From: Anisakis pegreffii
Lineage: Eukaryota; Nematoda; Chromadorea; Rhabditida; Anisakidae
Assembly (NCBI GenBank): GCA_035041965.1
Contig: JAPYMA010003014.1
Span: forward strand, 1-64,000
Length of the DNA stretch: 64,000 bases
Reading direction: 5' to 3'
Part shown: in pieces, positions 12,736-26,728 of the stretch
How the letters are laid out: every line of letters starts with the position of its first letter
How positions within the stretch are numbered: position 1 is the first letter of the stretch
Translations under genes and position numbers: made by a program
The notes under the pieces: model-generated
Told to the model about the DNA's origin: nothing
What the model saw: the letters and a program-made list of their open reading frames with translations, nothing else
Databases searched by the model: none

Positions 12736-12934
12736 CTGATCACAGCAGAATATTTCATAGTCATGTGCATGACAAGAAAAGACAACATGAACTCAGTGGT
12801 GAACTATCCTTGAACTGACACTGCCCAACATTCACCTAATATATTATAAAGTGCGAGCGATGAATGGATCAGACAGACGTCTCTCAGTCAATGTTCCATG
12901 TGAACAAACCTAAAACCTGTCTAATCAGAACGCG

Positions 12935-14929
12935 TTACAAGAAAGTTTTAGGGTCGAACACCTCTGAGAAGTGCGATCGAGTCAAGAGATTAGACGAATT
13001 CATCTAAACACTAGACGATTCTTTAGCAAAGCTCACCATTGGCAACTTTTCCGAATTCGACGTCCTTCTTCCGTGTTGAGCAATCAATTCCGCAAAGTCG
13101 TTTCGCCAGCGGTGTTTTTCCTTCTTTCATTGGGAAGATGACGAAGAGTGCGAGTTGAATGAGCGCAAGGGTCATTCCAATACCGTTCGGAATCTTGAAT
13201 CGTAGAAAATTACAGAATTGGTTCAAGTGAACGCTTCGCTTGCAGTCTTTGCATTTGCATTTGCTAGCAACTTTGAGCACAAAATCAACGAAGTATTTTG
13301 GCAAAAACGAATGACACCAAACGGTATCGAGCGTTCTCAATTCGTTTTGTTATTTGTCGCGAAACGTTTGATCCGGTTGCAATTCATAGCAAGAAATCTC
13401 AAAAACAGCCTGAGAGATGGTTTGTAGAGCTGCTTATGCTTGAATTTTATTGTGTTCCTATAGGCCAAGCATTTAGAATCAGCAACTATTATCGTGAACA
13501 TCGCATAATTTGTTAATGAGCGTAATTCATGACCACTGCGCCTCGTACTTGATGCAAATATGAAAGGAATGCTGTTCAAGTGATCGCGCGAGATCATCGT
13601 ATAAGACCAAATGACGACTCACCACTAAATAGATATCTCTGATTAAAACACCGTATAAGCACCACTGGCTCGAAACTGCAAAATTTGCAGTGCACAATGG
13701 CAATGGAAGCGTTTCACAACTGCGTTGACGTAAGACGACACGCTGCAATGTTCAGTTACTGTTTACTTAATTCACAGAGGTGAGGATTTCTGAAGCAATG
13801 GTGCTCGCGACCTTCGTGGATGTGAGATTGTGTTGCAGGTTGTGCGAGGCAACAAATTTTAAATTCTTCGTATCAGTTTTAAACTCTTCATGAATTTTTT
13901 CGACTAACAATGAACGACGAGCATTTATGTTTGAATGAGCTATAAGAAAACAAACGAATAAGAGTTGAATACTGACCAATCCAGCGAGTGGTGCTCCGAA
14001 ATTGATAATGTTGAATGTCATACAAGCAAAACCGAGTGGATGTATGACTGAATTGCCGTAGATTTGTACAAGAAAAGCCATGATCGAAATCATAAACACA
14101 ACAGCACTAATTTCGAGAGAGATCATTAACTGAAACACGATAAGCTATCACTTCTTGGAAGAATTGCTATTGCAAACTAAATGAGCAATCGTCTCACAGT
14201 CATAAATGAGCATTCATTTAATAGTACCTTTGGTGTGGTGTAGAAGAAATAGAATATCAAATAGGATGTCATTAGTGTAACAGCCGTTATATTAACTGTT
14301 ATCATCGCGTAATCCATTTTTAACAAACCGTATCGCAACCAGTAGGATGCACTGAAATTTTTGTATATCGCTTTTCTGATTCAACTGAATTCTCACTGCG
14401 CATTTTGTTGCTCTTTGATTCAGATCGATTTCATTGCTGCGTTGAAATAATACTCAGGAATCAGCAATGTGATTCGATTTGAAAGGTATGAAACTCACCC
14501 AAGGACTCCCATAAGAAATGGCGCTCCACTGATATCTTTAGTGCCTCTTCGCTTGTAAATATTGATACATATTGGTCTAAAATAGACTTTTTGATCAAAA
14601 TATCACGATTCACAGTTTCTAACGTCATCTAACAAACTTTTCATCTTTTCGCTGAATCAATGCTTGTTTTTAAGATCTTAAATATATCTTGCTCAAGTAG
14701 GCATCGTACAAAAAGTTCCAAAACGAACTGGAACATATGATATTTTGGGATATCAACTTTCAAGAAACTTTCGCCATGTTTTCAATTCATAGGTGATGTG
14801 TAGTTGACGTTTCAACTGGCAAGCATTTTCAAAGAGGAGCGCTTACATTCCACAAAAGAAGAGCGTTATTGTGCTAATAGTGGCCGTCACTGAAAGAACG
14901 CCAAGGACGGTGATACTTTCGAAGAACAT
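12935..14929 (-). CDS. SWEET sugar transporter (MtN3/saliva family)
   Basis: Seven exons join in perfect phase: 14929-14847, 14576-14499, 14351-14228, 14129-13977, 13742-13623, 13193-13037 and 12963-12935, giving 247 residues, a normal length for the family. SWEETs are seven-helix uniporters moving mono- or disaccharides across membranes; they consist of two three-helix MtN3 repeats joined by a linker helix. Repeat 1 shows [20 protein letters not shown] followed by [13 protein letters not shown]. Helices 4-5 show [15 protein letters not shown] and PLAGL. Repeat 2 shows [28 protein letters not shown] and the IPN motif before helix 7. The conserved prolines of the two repeats are present. The C-terminal tail is polar and ends PKTFL. 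Exon 6 begins after an AAG 3' splice site, chosen because it places IPN correctly. Localisation and substrate cannot be read from sequence. Confidence 0.93.
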
Positions 14930-17900
14930 TGTTAGTTGTCGTAACGATTACTTATCTGAAATCGAGTACTTAGCATGAATTTAATCATCATTGGTCACGA
15001 ATACATCCAATGGTCGCTCGCATTCAATCGCACTAAGACGAATGATATTGTTTAGACGCATCACACACGTGGAACATGGCATTTGTTGTGGATGCGAATG
15101 GAACACGTAAAAAATTTCCGATGAAAACAATTATCAGCACCTCATTTTCGGTCCACATTCTAGTCGGAGTAATCAAAAACGAAACGGAAACGCTCTCTGA
15201 AATATCGAACCTATTACTGTTAGTCGCCCTACATATAAATTCATCTCTTTTGCAAATTCTCTCTGCCCACTTAATATTTGCTATATAACAGTCAGTGTTG
15301 GTCATGCTTAGAAGCTCAGCTGCTTCTTCTGATGGACAGAAATAGCGTCGTTACCCATCCACCCTCTGTCCCTCATAAGAATTCAACATTTCCACTCATA
15401 ACGTCAAGAGCAAATCGAAAACTGATCTGCAAAATCCTGAATAGCGCGAAAAAGAGTAATTTTCTGAAAGGAAACGAATATTTTTAGAACTTTTTAAATT
15501 AATTGCCGAAAGAATATGAACCTCAGAAGTTACTCACGAAAGGCAATGAAAAAACGACATTCGCCAGCGATAAACATTCAAAGCTAACAATAAGTTCGCT
15601 TACACCCTCAATTACTCGTCTGACAACCCCAAATCACTTCACAGAAGGTAATATACCCTCTATAAGAAACACCGATACATATGCTTTATTAGCTGATATT
15701 CAGCGAGATTAATATGAATTAATAATGGGATTGATGTGATTGGCCATCACAAATGAACGGAATAGCGTTCGATTGCGTTCCGATAAATAGAACGAAAGAC
15801 ATTTTGAAATCACAAAATGAAGAAAAGGAAAGTGAAATATTTATCACATTTCACTGGTATTTGCCAGATGAAAACGAACACTCAGATTCACTCTCTGTAG
15901 CGCTTTTATACCATTCAACTACAGTCGAATGGTATGAAGCTTAATTGGAGCTTGCAAAGGGAAATCCCAAAACCGGAAAGCTTTTGCACGTCTCATCTGC
16001 AATCAGCATCCAACGCGCTCTAACCCACGTGAGTATTTTGCGATGTTTTTCACGCATTAGATTACGGTTGAGGTGATCTTTGATGCATTGTTGGTATTTT
16101 TGGACGTGTTGGAATTAATTAACTTGCAAACATGAATTTGAGATTTGTTCGATTTGTCTGAATAACGCATGCAAATATATATGCAGTACCGGTTCGTACT
16201 GGTGTTAATGCTGGCTGATAGGCTGCTGCTGCTGCTTTTTGATCGTGAGGGTGAGGGATTTTAATACACATGATCCTGATTATTTTCAGCATGCGTCGTT
16301 CGCTCGACTGACATAATTTGCATGTTGTAACATATGCACATATCTGCAGCTGTAATCAACTGCAATCGTTTTCGTAATAATCGCTTTCGGTCGTCATCAC
16401 GTGAAGTTTCGTTTACACGACACAAGTTTATAACTATAAAACACCTAACAGGGATTCACTTCTAGGCAAACTATGAAGATATAAGTAAAAAGTTGACGTC
16501 GCTTCACCGCTCATTCTTCTTCGAGTTCCTGAAGACACAAGTGCAGTGGTTCGGAATAGCGATCGATGCGCTGTGCTGTAGGGGCCTCGCTAGAATGAAC
16601 AATAAAGTGATACATTTGTTTTGTAAACGATGAATTTTCATGCGTCTTTAAAGAAGCATGTTTCACATTTGATATTATTATTATTATTATTATCATTATT
16701 GTTATTATTATTGTTAGCGATCGACAGAGAATTTTAGGTGTTCAATGATCTCAAATTGGCCCCACCATATTAGTGCTTGATTATTTTTGATGTATTCTAA
16801 GATGATGCTTATTATACGATGTGATATGAATGCTGTTTTGACCAAAAATAAGAAGCAATCACAGTTCATAACAGCTAATGATAACAATACACAAGGCAAT
16901 ATACGATGTGTTTAACGTACTGTCAAAATAGTTTGCGTCAATTGACACGTGAATGAAAGCAATTCATATCATAAACTATTAAGTGAAACGGGATGTTTCA
17001 TTTGATAGATTTAAATCTGAATGTTGAACAAGATGCTTAACCGCATTGATCATAAATAAATTAGTCAGATCACTCTACTCGTAAACAAAAGCAACTAAGT
17101 GACAATAGACAATAATGAGTGATCGTTTTCAACATTTTACAGTCACATTCATCATCTAATTAATTAGGTGAACACAACGCAGCTGATTTTTCATCATTGA
17201 TCACTTGATAATGAAGCACATCAGCATTTTTACACTCCATAAAGCTCTTTGATTGTACGAAACGCATCTCAAACAATCTTCACTTTCTCTTCCCACATCC
17301 TAAGGAAAGTCAACCAAGCAATCTTCTCCTGTGTGAATTACTCAACGAAATATTTTGACAGAACCTTGTTCCCCTGCTCAGCTGGCCGATCGGAATTGAA
17401 TGAAACAAAACTAGATACAAACGTGTATCACAGCTGATGCGATATCACTGTTGAATCTAACCACGAATGTTTTGAATATGCCATTAGTATGTTCATTGCA
17501 TATTAATGTCGACTCGTTGTTGAGAATATCAAAACACTTTTAAGCAACTACGCTAAGTGCACTAATGAAAACGAAGCAAAAGAACGGAACGAATCTGGAA
17601 ACGTGTTGAAAGTGCATCGGAAAACCGACCGATGATGAATGACGACTTAGGATGAGACTGTGGCTTATGCGGTTCTTATGATACATAGAGGAGCACACGA
17701 ACAGATGCGAAGTGAAGGTGAATTCGAAGAAATTGCGATTGTACTTATAAACAGTTCACTTTTCGAACAGCAAAAAGAAATACCACACTCATTCTCCAAA
17801 TGATGACAGGTGTTAGTCAAATTTATTAGATGAAATCGGATGGCTGTTCGTTCATCTTCTTCGACTGTTTGGTAGTTTCGACGATAACAATGGCTGCTGT

Positions 17901-18726
17901 GATCATCATCATGATAACACGGTTGGTGATCATGAAACTAAGACCAGAGATTTTAGTGTGATGAGCTAGAAGTGGCTGTTGCTAACCTGCCCAATACTGC
18001 ATTCAAGCAGTCAGGCTTGAATCAACCGCAACTTTTCTCTTCCATGATTATCTACGCATGTATTGTGGCAAAACCTCTGAGAACAACTCTAAAATGACTA
18101 TCCAAAAACGAGCAGCGTCACAAAATGCATTCAGCATAACAACTGCTCATTCGGTTCAAACTTGATTAACGTCACAAACAAATTAACTTCAACGATCACG
18201 AGAAACCGAGGTTTCTGTATTCATTGCTGGAGATGTCAGTATAGAGTTATCCATGAATACCATCAAGAAGCGTCAGAAGATCCTGACTGCTACTAAACGC
18301 ATATGGCTGCTGAATTGAGCAAATCGTTTAGTGATGAGTATTCCAATTGAGCCTATGATAATGGAAGCTCGCTGTATAACAGGCATTTTACGGGCAGCTG
18401 TTGAAGACGTGCTGGACATGGTTAGAGCATAAAAACTTCGCGGAATGCCATTGAAATGGTTACGGTAGTAGCTGCTTTATTACATATGATAACGGTAGTA
18501 CCAAATGGTAAGCAAGAGGTATCGTTATTGGACGTTTCCTGCTGCAGATTGCCGCTCTGTTGGCTGGAATTGATTAACTCTTTCTTGTTAATTAATGTCT
18601 GTTACGATGCTACTTAGATGAAATTCTGAATGAAATAAAACGTGAACGAAAAATTGAATTTTGATGACAAGTAACGAAAAAAATAGAGTGTACGCGAATC
18701 AATGAACAAATTTCTTGACTTGTTTC
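14930..18726. other. Intergenic / upstream region, no gene supported
   Basis: Contains short CTG and TTA microsatellites and a few open frames (15033-15305 on both strands, 15503-15712, 15753-15944) with no splice partners or family resemblance. SWEET regulatory DNA should lie at its left edge. Confidence 0.5.
16674..16717. repeat. ATT/TTA microsatellite
   Basis: Interrupted trinucleotide run (TATTATTATT...ATCATTATTG...). It gives a poly-Ile frame on the minus strand that is not a gene. Confidence 0.9.
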
Positions 18727-18734
18727 TTTTAAGG

Positions 18735-19488
18735 CAGTGGTTCTCATAGCGGGTCAAGTTACCCATTTTGGGTAATTTGGAGGTGCCAAGGGGTAATGGC
18801 GGAGGTCGGGAACTCAGTATTCGGTGTCATGTTAAGACAGAACGTCATTGTGATGGTTTTTCAACTGGTATATGTAAATGCGGTCAGTTGATAGCAACAC
18901 TCTCCATTTTCACATTTCCTGCGTATTATTAGCTCATACTGGCCTAATATGGTTTTTTTTCGTTTTAGCAGAGTTTTCATTCTTTTTCGTGCTGTTAAAA
19001 TCGCTCTCATAGCTTTTATCACCAAAAGCGTTATGTTTTGCTAATTTCTCATTCATTTCACTCATCAGTTAAAGTCAAATTCTCATTCTATCAAATACAC
19101 TCTATAATTCATCATTTGACAGTCGAATGCTGCTGAGCAATGATATTCTATTGTTGTATTGTTGATTTCGGCTGTCAACACTCTTCAACGCATTCAGTAA
19201 ATAGTATATACTACAGAATAAGAAATTAATTCTAACTGTGAAGTGAAATGAGACAAAGTGAATGAGAAAAACCCATCAAGAGAATGGTATTCGCATGTGA
19301 TAGCTATGAGAGTGAACACAACGCGTCTGAAAAGAATGAGAATTCATCTAAATCAGTGTGAAATTAGCGCGTCATAGAAAATAGCTTTTCATGCTATCAT
19401 AATCGACTGCATAAAGGGGGGCTGAGGTAATGACGACCTGCTAGATCATCAAAAGGGGTAATGGAGCACCCGAACGTGAGAGCCGCTG
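18735..19488 (+). mobile_element. hAT-type non-autonomous element (MITE), complete copy
   Basis: The left end reads CAGTGGTTCTCATAGCGGGT and the right end, read inward, CAGCGGCTCTCACGTTCGGG, an imperfect terminal inverted repeat of the hAT type. It is flanked by an 8-bp target-site duplication, TTTTAAGG (18727-18734) and ATTTAAGG (19489-19496), matching in 7 of 8 positions. Size is 754 bp with no transposase frame. Related copies lie at 31540, 46378 and (inverted) 55350-55893. Confidence 0.88.
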
Positions 19489-19496
19489 ATTTAAGG

Positions 19497-22400
19497 AATT
19501 AGTTTAGCTGATTGTAGAACATGATAGAGAATAAGAAATATGAAGTTATGAAATGAACTAGGGCACATCTGCAAATGACAACTTCAAGGAAGCGAGGAAA
19601 CAATAAAACATTTTAGATTTAGGATTATGACAAAAACAAAGTGATCATTACAAGTTCAAAAGATAATCCAAATTCGAAACGTTCTCAAATATAATTTTTC
19701 ATCTTTCAGTAATGCTTTCTTCCGAATATAACACACAAACTTCAAAAATTAAGACTTCAGAAAACAATTTCATAACACTTCGTCCGAACAGAAAATTTCC
19801 ACCGATTCTTCTTAACATCAGTGCAAACGACCAAGAAGATGCATATATTTGGAAATAGTCGTTTTGTGTTTATTCGAAAAAAGCAATTTATGGTGGCCTG
19901 ATGTATTCAAACGAAAAAAAAAACTGATTAAAGGATTACAATACGATCAGATCATATCATTGGAATTTTAGAAAAAAACATGCTCATTGAACCACTAAAT
20001 AGGTTTTTGTTTTGTTTCACAACCATAAGTAACCACGTGAAATGAGAGCACATCATGAGTTCAAAGTGCGAAGAACGATCAGCTTTCGGTCTTATCTCAT
20101 CAACCTGTTGCCTCTGCTTATTTATGTAATCGCTATGATTATAGTTGTTCTGATCTCATGTGTTTTATGCTTAGGGCTGGATTATGATACGGGTAATCCC
20201 ATGGGATAATGGCACTGTTGAATGTGGACAATTACAGAGGTCACATATCCGTCATGTGTTAGTTAGTTCAGTTATTCAATTCATTTATAATCTTATCTGA
20301 TACTCATATTTTAATGCATTCAAATTACTGCTCTCATTCAATTGCCTACTTTTTCGATTGCTACGTAACTGATCATAGAAATGTTCGTGATCATCCTCCT
20401 CTAACCTGCACCGTGTGACGACCCTTCCTGAGGTCCGTTCCTAATTATCGAAAAGCTATGAAGGCGTTATTCGCAACAAATTTGCGACCGTCGTTTTTGC
20501 ATTATACAATTAGCATAATTCTGATGAACATATGTTTCGCTCAGTTGAAATACGTGAGATGAAATGTTTTACTATTAGAGTCAATTTTGCACGAATCAAG
20601 TAGTGAGCAACAAATGAAAAATTACTTGATCATGCAAAAATCAGTTATCTCTCATGAACACTCATCATTTATTGATATGAACAATCGTCTTTGCCGATTC
20701 ATATATATTTTGCATCTCCCTATTGCCCATCAAACCCATAAGTGTTAATGCAAACAAACATAAAATGATAAAGGGTGATGAAACGTGAGTGGATAAATTG
20801 CTCAAAATTTTCAAACTGACTGCAAGGATTCTTTCACGATCGCATTGTTGCACTGATCCATTTGAGAAGATCTCTTGGGATGCACGACACACTACAAAAT
20901 CATCAATTTCCAAACATCCTATTCATAGTTCTCCAACGAACTTTGTTCGTGACGTTTGAAGAGCAACTAACTGTGTTCCAGTGCAACATTGCTCACAATC
21001 TGACTAATTCGATTTTTCGAAGGTTTCGTGGCGATCGATCTGTCCACTCTACATGCAGCTGTGATCTTGTTCCAATACACCGTTCATTTAAGCCACTTCT
21101 AGGCATGCTTGGTGACGCCAATCAAGCGCTCCAGAGTAATAGTTGTTCTAGAGTAACAATCGCAATGGAATTCATTTCTACGTTTAGATGGTGAAGTCAT
21201 TTCTATATTTAGGTGGTGACCGAAAAGATAGCTTTCAGCGAGAATATTAATTGTGTTCAACTTTCCAATATCTCATGACGTTCATAAAACTAGGACAGAA
21301 TACTAGGCATGGAACAAGGAATTATACGATTCGACGAGCATTTCAATTTGTTTGTTGGAATTATTAGGTTGAAAAGGAATGAAAATTGGAATAAGGGAAG
21401 CATAAAATTGTCTTCAGTTGAGAATTGATGAACGAGCTTTGATAAGCTAAGCAACCGCTTAGTCAGCGAGCTTTTCTTTTGCGTCTGCGAAACTAAGTTG
21501 ATGGCAGTAAATGTGTTCGCTATGAGTGCAGTTCTTGGTGCTTACAGGCAGGCGGCACAAGATTGTTCTGAATAACTCAAACTTAATTAATTTCGTGGAT
21601 GAATAATTTTTCCTAACAATCAATTACGAACAGCAATGAACGGATGCCTTGGTTTTCGAGAAGAACTTCTGTTATCGACTGGAAATTAACGTGCTCGTAT
21701 CGCTTTTAAAACGAAACCTTCACTAGACTGATGCAATCTGAAGTAGTTTCTTGCTTGTGACAGTTACATAAAATCGTCGTTCTCTGATGAAATCACTTCG
21801 TTCAGTGCAGACTTTCCATATTTGCCATACTCGAGCTGGGCATGGAACGTTCGAAGTAATCAAGTTGAAAGGTTGAAAAACTTCTGAAGACTTTTGGAGA
21901 TTAATCGCGTGAACAATAATGCACTTATTCGCTGATGCGAAACGTTGAATTGAGTGGAAATGAAGGAACGTAAAGAATGCGCATGGAACATATACGAGAA
22001 GAAGGAAAAGGAGGAGAAGAAGAAGAAGAAGAAGCGATTGGCAAATGAGATAAATCGGAAAACTGAAGTCAAACTGTTGGCAGAAGATCGGTGATAATAT
22101 TTATATATGCACTGTCACGTTGTGAGAATGAACGAAAACAGGATTTTGTTGTTGATGAATCTGTGAACAGAAAAGAAACGTCAAGATTTTTTTTGCCACA
22201 TCAGTAAAAAAAATCTTCACAGACATTTCGTGTAGGTGGGGTATGAGACATTCAAGACGAGAAAAAGAGCCACAATTAACGAGTTAATGGCTGACATCTC
22301 ATCTCGACGACGTCATTCACCGCTCGCATCACTTCCTTTAAACACGTGGTGCTGTTCGTTTGACTGAGTGAGAGAGTAGAACAACGCTCCGCTCTTTTTA

Positions 22401-25400
22401 TCATAATCACCATCATAAACACTGAAGAACAAAGTGCAAACGTTCATGATGATGATAGATGGCGTTACGTGAATGAGTGAACGTAACGAGTCTAAAAGCT
22501 TGCAGTAAACTCAAAAAAAAAAAAAAAGAAAATGTTTTCAACAACTCTCTGATAGCCATCGTTCGAATGTCAGTGAAAATTTATTTATTGTAAATGTTTT
22601 GAGTGATGAATGATGACTTATCGGTATCTTGTCATTCCAACGGAATTCAATTTCAATGACGAATACGTTCACTTCACTCATTCTCGTTCATCCTCTAAAT
22701 GATCATCGCATAATATGTCAAATGCCAAAAAAAACGCATCATCGGATTACGAAATCAGCACATGACGGTGATGTAGAAATCGCATTAATACCCTATAATA
22801 TAGGAATCAGTCATTCGTTGTATCGGAGTGGAAAATATATCGAATCATCAGCAGCATCAGTGATATTACACACTTACGCTAAGAATCATTAATTCTTATC
22901 GCTCGAGTCATCCGTGATGAAATCATGAGAAACCCATTAAAAACGTTCTCTTGTTTTTTTTTTTGTCTAAAGGCATTTGCGAGAGAATTTACGCAGTTCT
23001 TCAATGGTTTTGTGTTGTCGAGAAAACTTTCCTAGCATTCTTTATTGAATGCAAAAGAAACGTTCAGAACACCTGATGAATTATCAGTATTACGAGAAGA
23101 TATCAGCTGCATATGGAAAAAATTTTAGTGATGGATGAGAATCGAGAGAATGAAATTAGATGAAGAAAGATTGCAGAATTTTCAGGTGAAAAAAAAAGAA
23201 TAGGTGGAAATGCAGTTAAGTGCACTTAAGAGCATCATTTAGATGGTTTTAGCTTCGAAGTAATGTGACTTTGACATTTCTATTTACTGATTGTTTCACC
23301 TCAACGAGCTTTCTTCCACTGAGACAATTCACCGAGGAACAGCCGCATGGAACCAATAATATTCATCGAGAATTTTCGAACTTTTCTGGCTGAATCACAA
23401 CGAAATTTGACACCCTCGTAAATTCACTGATTTTTCTCGCATATCGTTTGGAGCGATGCTTCTTCCATCAACAATGAAATAAACGATGAAAGTAAAGGGA
23501 ATGATTCGTCAACATGCTCATCGATACACTTTTGACATTTCTACGCTTTTGAGACAGCTATAAGTCAAGAAATATCCTAAGTTCTGGTTTAGGAAACCTC
23601 TGAGGCCCGCTATCGGATGAGTGTAGACGTCATAACCAATACGGAGTCAACGACAGAAGTGTAAATGGCCATGTGAAGTGCATCAGCTAATAAAGGGTTT
23701 TCACATCTCAATGATCAATGTGATAAATGAAGATATGAGGGAGGAGTATGCATAATTTTTTGAGATAAATATTCGTCTGGTATTCTGTCTCCATTCCCAC
23801 GCCTGAAGAATTCGCAAAAAATTCCAATTTCAGTTTCAGGCAGTAAAACAGACCAAAAAAATTGAACGCTCCTTCGTTCCTAATCAGTTTAGATGTATCA
23901 AAAACTGATAACGCGATTAACACCTCTACACTTCAATGACAGGTACTTTCGAATTTTTTTTAAATTGTGGAGCAGATATGAAAATGAGAAGAATTTGGAT
24001 TATTATGGAAAAAAGTTTTGTTTCAAAAGATGAACGAGCAAACGCGAATGCGCTGATCTGTAATCTGTGAACGCTTGAACATGAAGCCGACCATGGTAAT
24101 GGTCTCCTCTTCAAAGTTATTTTATCGTAAGTTTTGCTTTTGCATTTCAGTATATGATGCTCGGAACAAAAATATTGGCGGCTGATATGCAAATGCACCT
24201 AACATTCCACTTGTATGTACATTCCACCCACCCTTGGAGCCGTTTTTTTGTTTGTTTTGTTTGAGAACGTTCACTCTGAACATTCTCGAGGGTGTTCTCG
24301 AGAAATTTGTTCGTATGTGAACATTACGATATAATTGAATGTTTCAATGTTTGAACTGTTGTTGCCAACTCTTAAACAACAACTTTACAACTGTGAAAGA
24401 TAGCCGAACCATGTGGCTGAAAGTCGAGAATTGGAACGGGAAAATGGACGGTAGGGAAAAACTGACGATAGAGAAGACGAATCTCAAGAAGTCAGTCAAT
24501 GTTTGATGATGATGACACATAGATGGAAGATTGATTACTTGTCCTTACGCTGTCAAGGTCATCGCATTGCTTCACAGCCTTCAGTGGAATACGGAAAAAT
24601 TAAGGACAATAATTGGAGTTGTTGAAATGATAAATCTCTGATATTTTCTGTTTACGTGAATCCTTCGCCCAGTTTGAAGTAGTTCGTCTAAACTCAACAG
24701 ATTTCGTTGGTTGTTTTCAATTATCTGATATCATCAATTCGTCGAATGTGATGAAACAATCGGCTGATTTGTTTCCAATACTGAAAATACGGTGAATTTC
24801 GCAAGTTCTTTCAAAAACTTCACTAGCACGTGATTGAACTTGCTGACAAATATTAGTTTTGCAATGTTCTCGAGAAAATCACATTCTAATTCACACCGCG
24901 AACAATCAGTTATTACAGAATTAATCTTGAAGAGTCAACAAATTCCCACTTTCCTTCCCTAACACAACGAAACCAAGCAAGTGATCAATCATCAGATTAG
25001 CGGTCACGTGCGATACCACCTACAGTCTATTATTATAGTGCTGGTTTTCTTCAAAGACATCGCATCGCGACGGAGACAAGTTTCCCACGCGATCAGAAAA
25101 TGAGCGGAAAAACTGCATCAAAAGTATAGCGGATCGCGAGAAGATGAGAGGATTTTGAATGAAATCAATTTTTTTCAAAATATAATCAGTCTGAATAACA
25201 ATTTATCACTTGTTTTTTGCACAAATGGCTATTGCTAGCAGCAGTGTTAGCAATTCAGTGTTTTTGTCGTGATCAAAACTGAGAACGTGCTGAGAAAGTT
25301 TGGTGCATCTTTTAATGTTCACATTCGTTGGAAACTGGAATGATGGTGTTTGGCTTTTTTCGGAAATTGACTGCAATTATCTACAGCTGTCGCCAACAGA

Positions 25401-26728
25401 GATTGTTCGCCTCAACGATAATCGATTGATAAGATTGATCGCTCACGTCTTATGATCCGCGTAATTTTTTTGTGTGTATGCTTCAACATTTTTCTTTCTC
25501 AAAATGCGAATTTTAAGCGATGGCCAGTTCATATTCAATTCAAGTGAATGCACGCGCATCGATGAAGTACAAGTTGAAAAGCTAAAAACACTTCTATTAG
25601 TTCAACTCTGCAATTGGTACAAGTCTAGGTTTCATCCAAAGAATTTATATGTATATATGTATGCTCAAAGCTCCAATCGTGTGGCAGTAACTGGTACATC
25701 AACAATTTCTAGTGAGAATAGTGACACGACCGAATTCCACTTCATATTCATCTGGTCAGAATTCAAAAACCCGTGATAACTCCTCACCACCAGCCACTGC
25801 CAACTCGACTCAACAGTTGCTTTCCATTTCGATTTCAAAACTTTCAAGATGACAAGTTCAGTCTAATTGTAAGTAAAAACGCTGAACGTTCAACGTTCCA
25901 CACTTCACATAAACAACACAAATATCAAAGCACTCAAATATGATCGAACAGCTACACTCTATCAGATGGGCTCGTTGCCTTTTCATTAGGGAAAAAAGCA
26001 TTTTCATCATTTGTTCAATCCACTTGCTTTGTATCTAAACAACATTAAGCCCTACACTTAGAAACTATCAAGTTTTAGTCGTGCATCGAATTACTTTCTA
26101 ACAACTTGATGTGGCCAAAAATCGTGACGTCGAAAGATCTATCTCATTATCATTTTCAGTAATATTATCTCAAATTATTTCAAAAGGCTTCGATAGCATT
26201 TTTCGGTTGAATTATCAATGTTATTCGGTATCATTTCTTCTTCTTCTATTGGCTTAACCATATTTTATTCTTCAAATATATATTTTCTCCGGAAGAAACA
26301 ACTCTTACAGCGTACAAACTACATATCAATCCATTCAGTCTGATTCAACCCAGTTGTTCAACAACTCAACTTTTAATTCGATGTTTTATAGCCTGTTCAA
26401 CGACACCTATTTCTCGAAAAACTACAATAACAATGAGTATACATTTATTCAGTCTCTCAACTGAGTTCAATTTTCCTCATATTAAACATCAAAAATTATG
26501 GATTACAAAACTGAAGTTGAGATTCATTCGCTTTTTTCGATACAAACATGATATTAGATAACAATTCAGTGTGAACGACAAGACGTAGATTTTTTCTCGA
26601 ATTTCACTGCTAACACATAAATAGTTTTGAGTGAATCAAACATTAAAATCAAGCAAAATAAACCAATGAACAGATAAACACATACCACTCATATGGCGTA
26701 TCAAAAACAGCAAGCGACAAAACGGTGA
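19497..26728. other. Gene-poor region
   Basis: About 7 kb without a convincing gene. It holds a GAA-rich run (about 22008-22035), an A run near 22511, and scattered frames. The minus frame at 20665-20913 has one hydrophobic stretch (PFIILCLFALTLMGL) but no splice support. The 100-codon + frame at 25474-25776 contains simple-sequence TATATG repeats. Confidence 0.5.
24265..24304. promoter_or_regulatory. Cluster of heat-shock-element-like palindromes
   Basis: Two perfect GAAnnTTC units (GAACGTTC at 24265-24272 and GAACATTC at 24278-24285) are followed by TTCTCGAGAA (24295-24304). HSF sites are arrays of alternating nGAAn units. No neighbouring gene was found, so this is a sequence observation only. 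Confidence 0.25.

Noticed and set aside
13218..13748. Several frames of 69-86 codons over the SWEET gene
   Set aside because: Shadows of SWEET exons 5 and 6 in other registers and on the other strand.
20665..21194. Opposed frames of 82 and 110 codons, one with a hydrophobic stretch
   Set aside because: No splice context, no signal peptide and no recognised domain.
25474..25776. 100-codon + strand frame
   Set aside because: Contains TATATG simple repeats and lacks splice partners; it is within the range of chance frames here.
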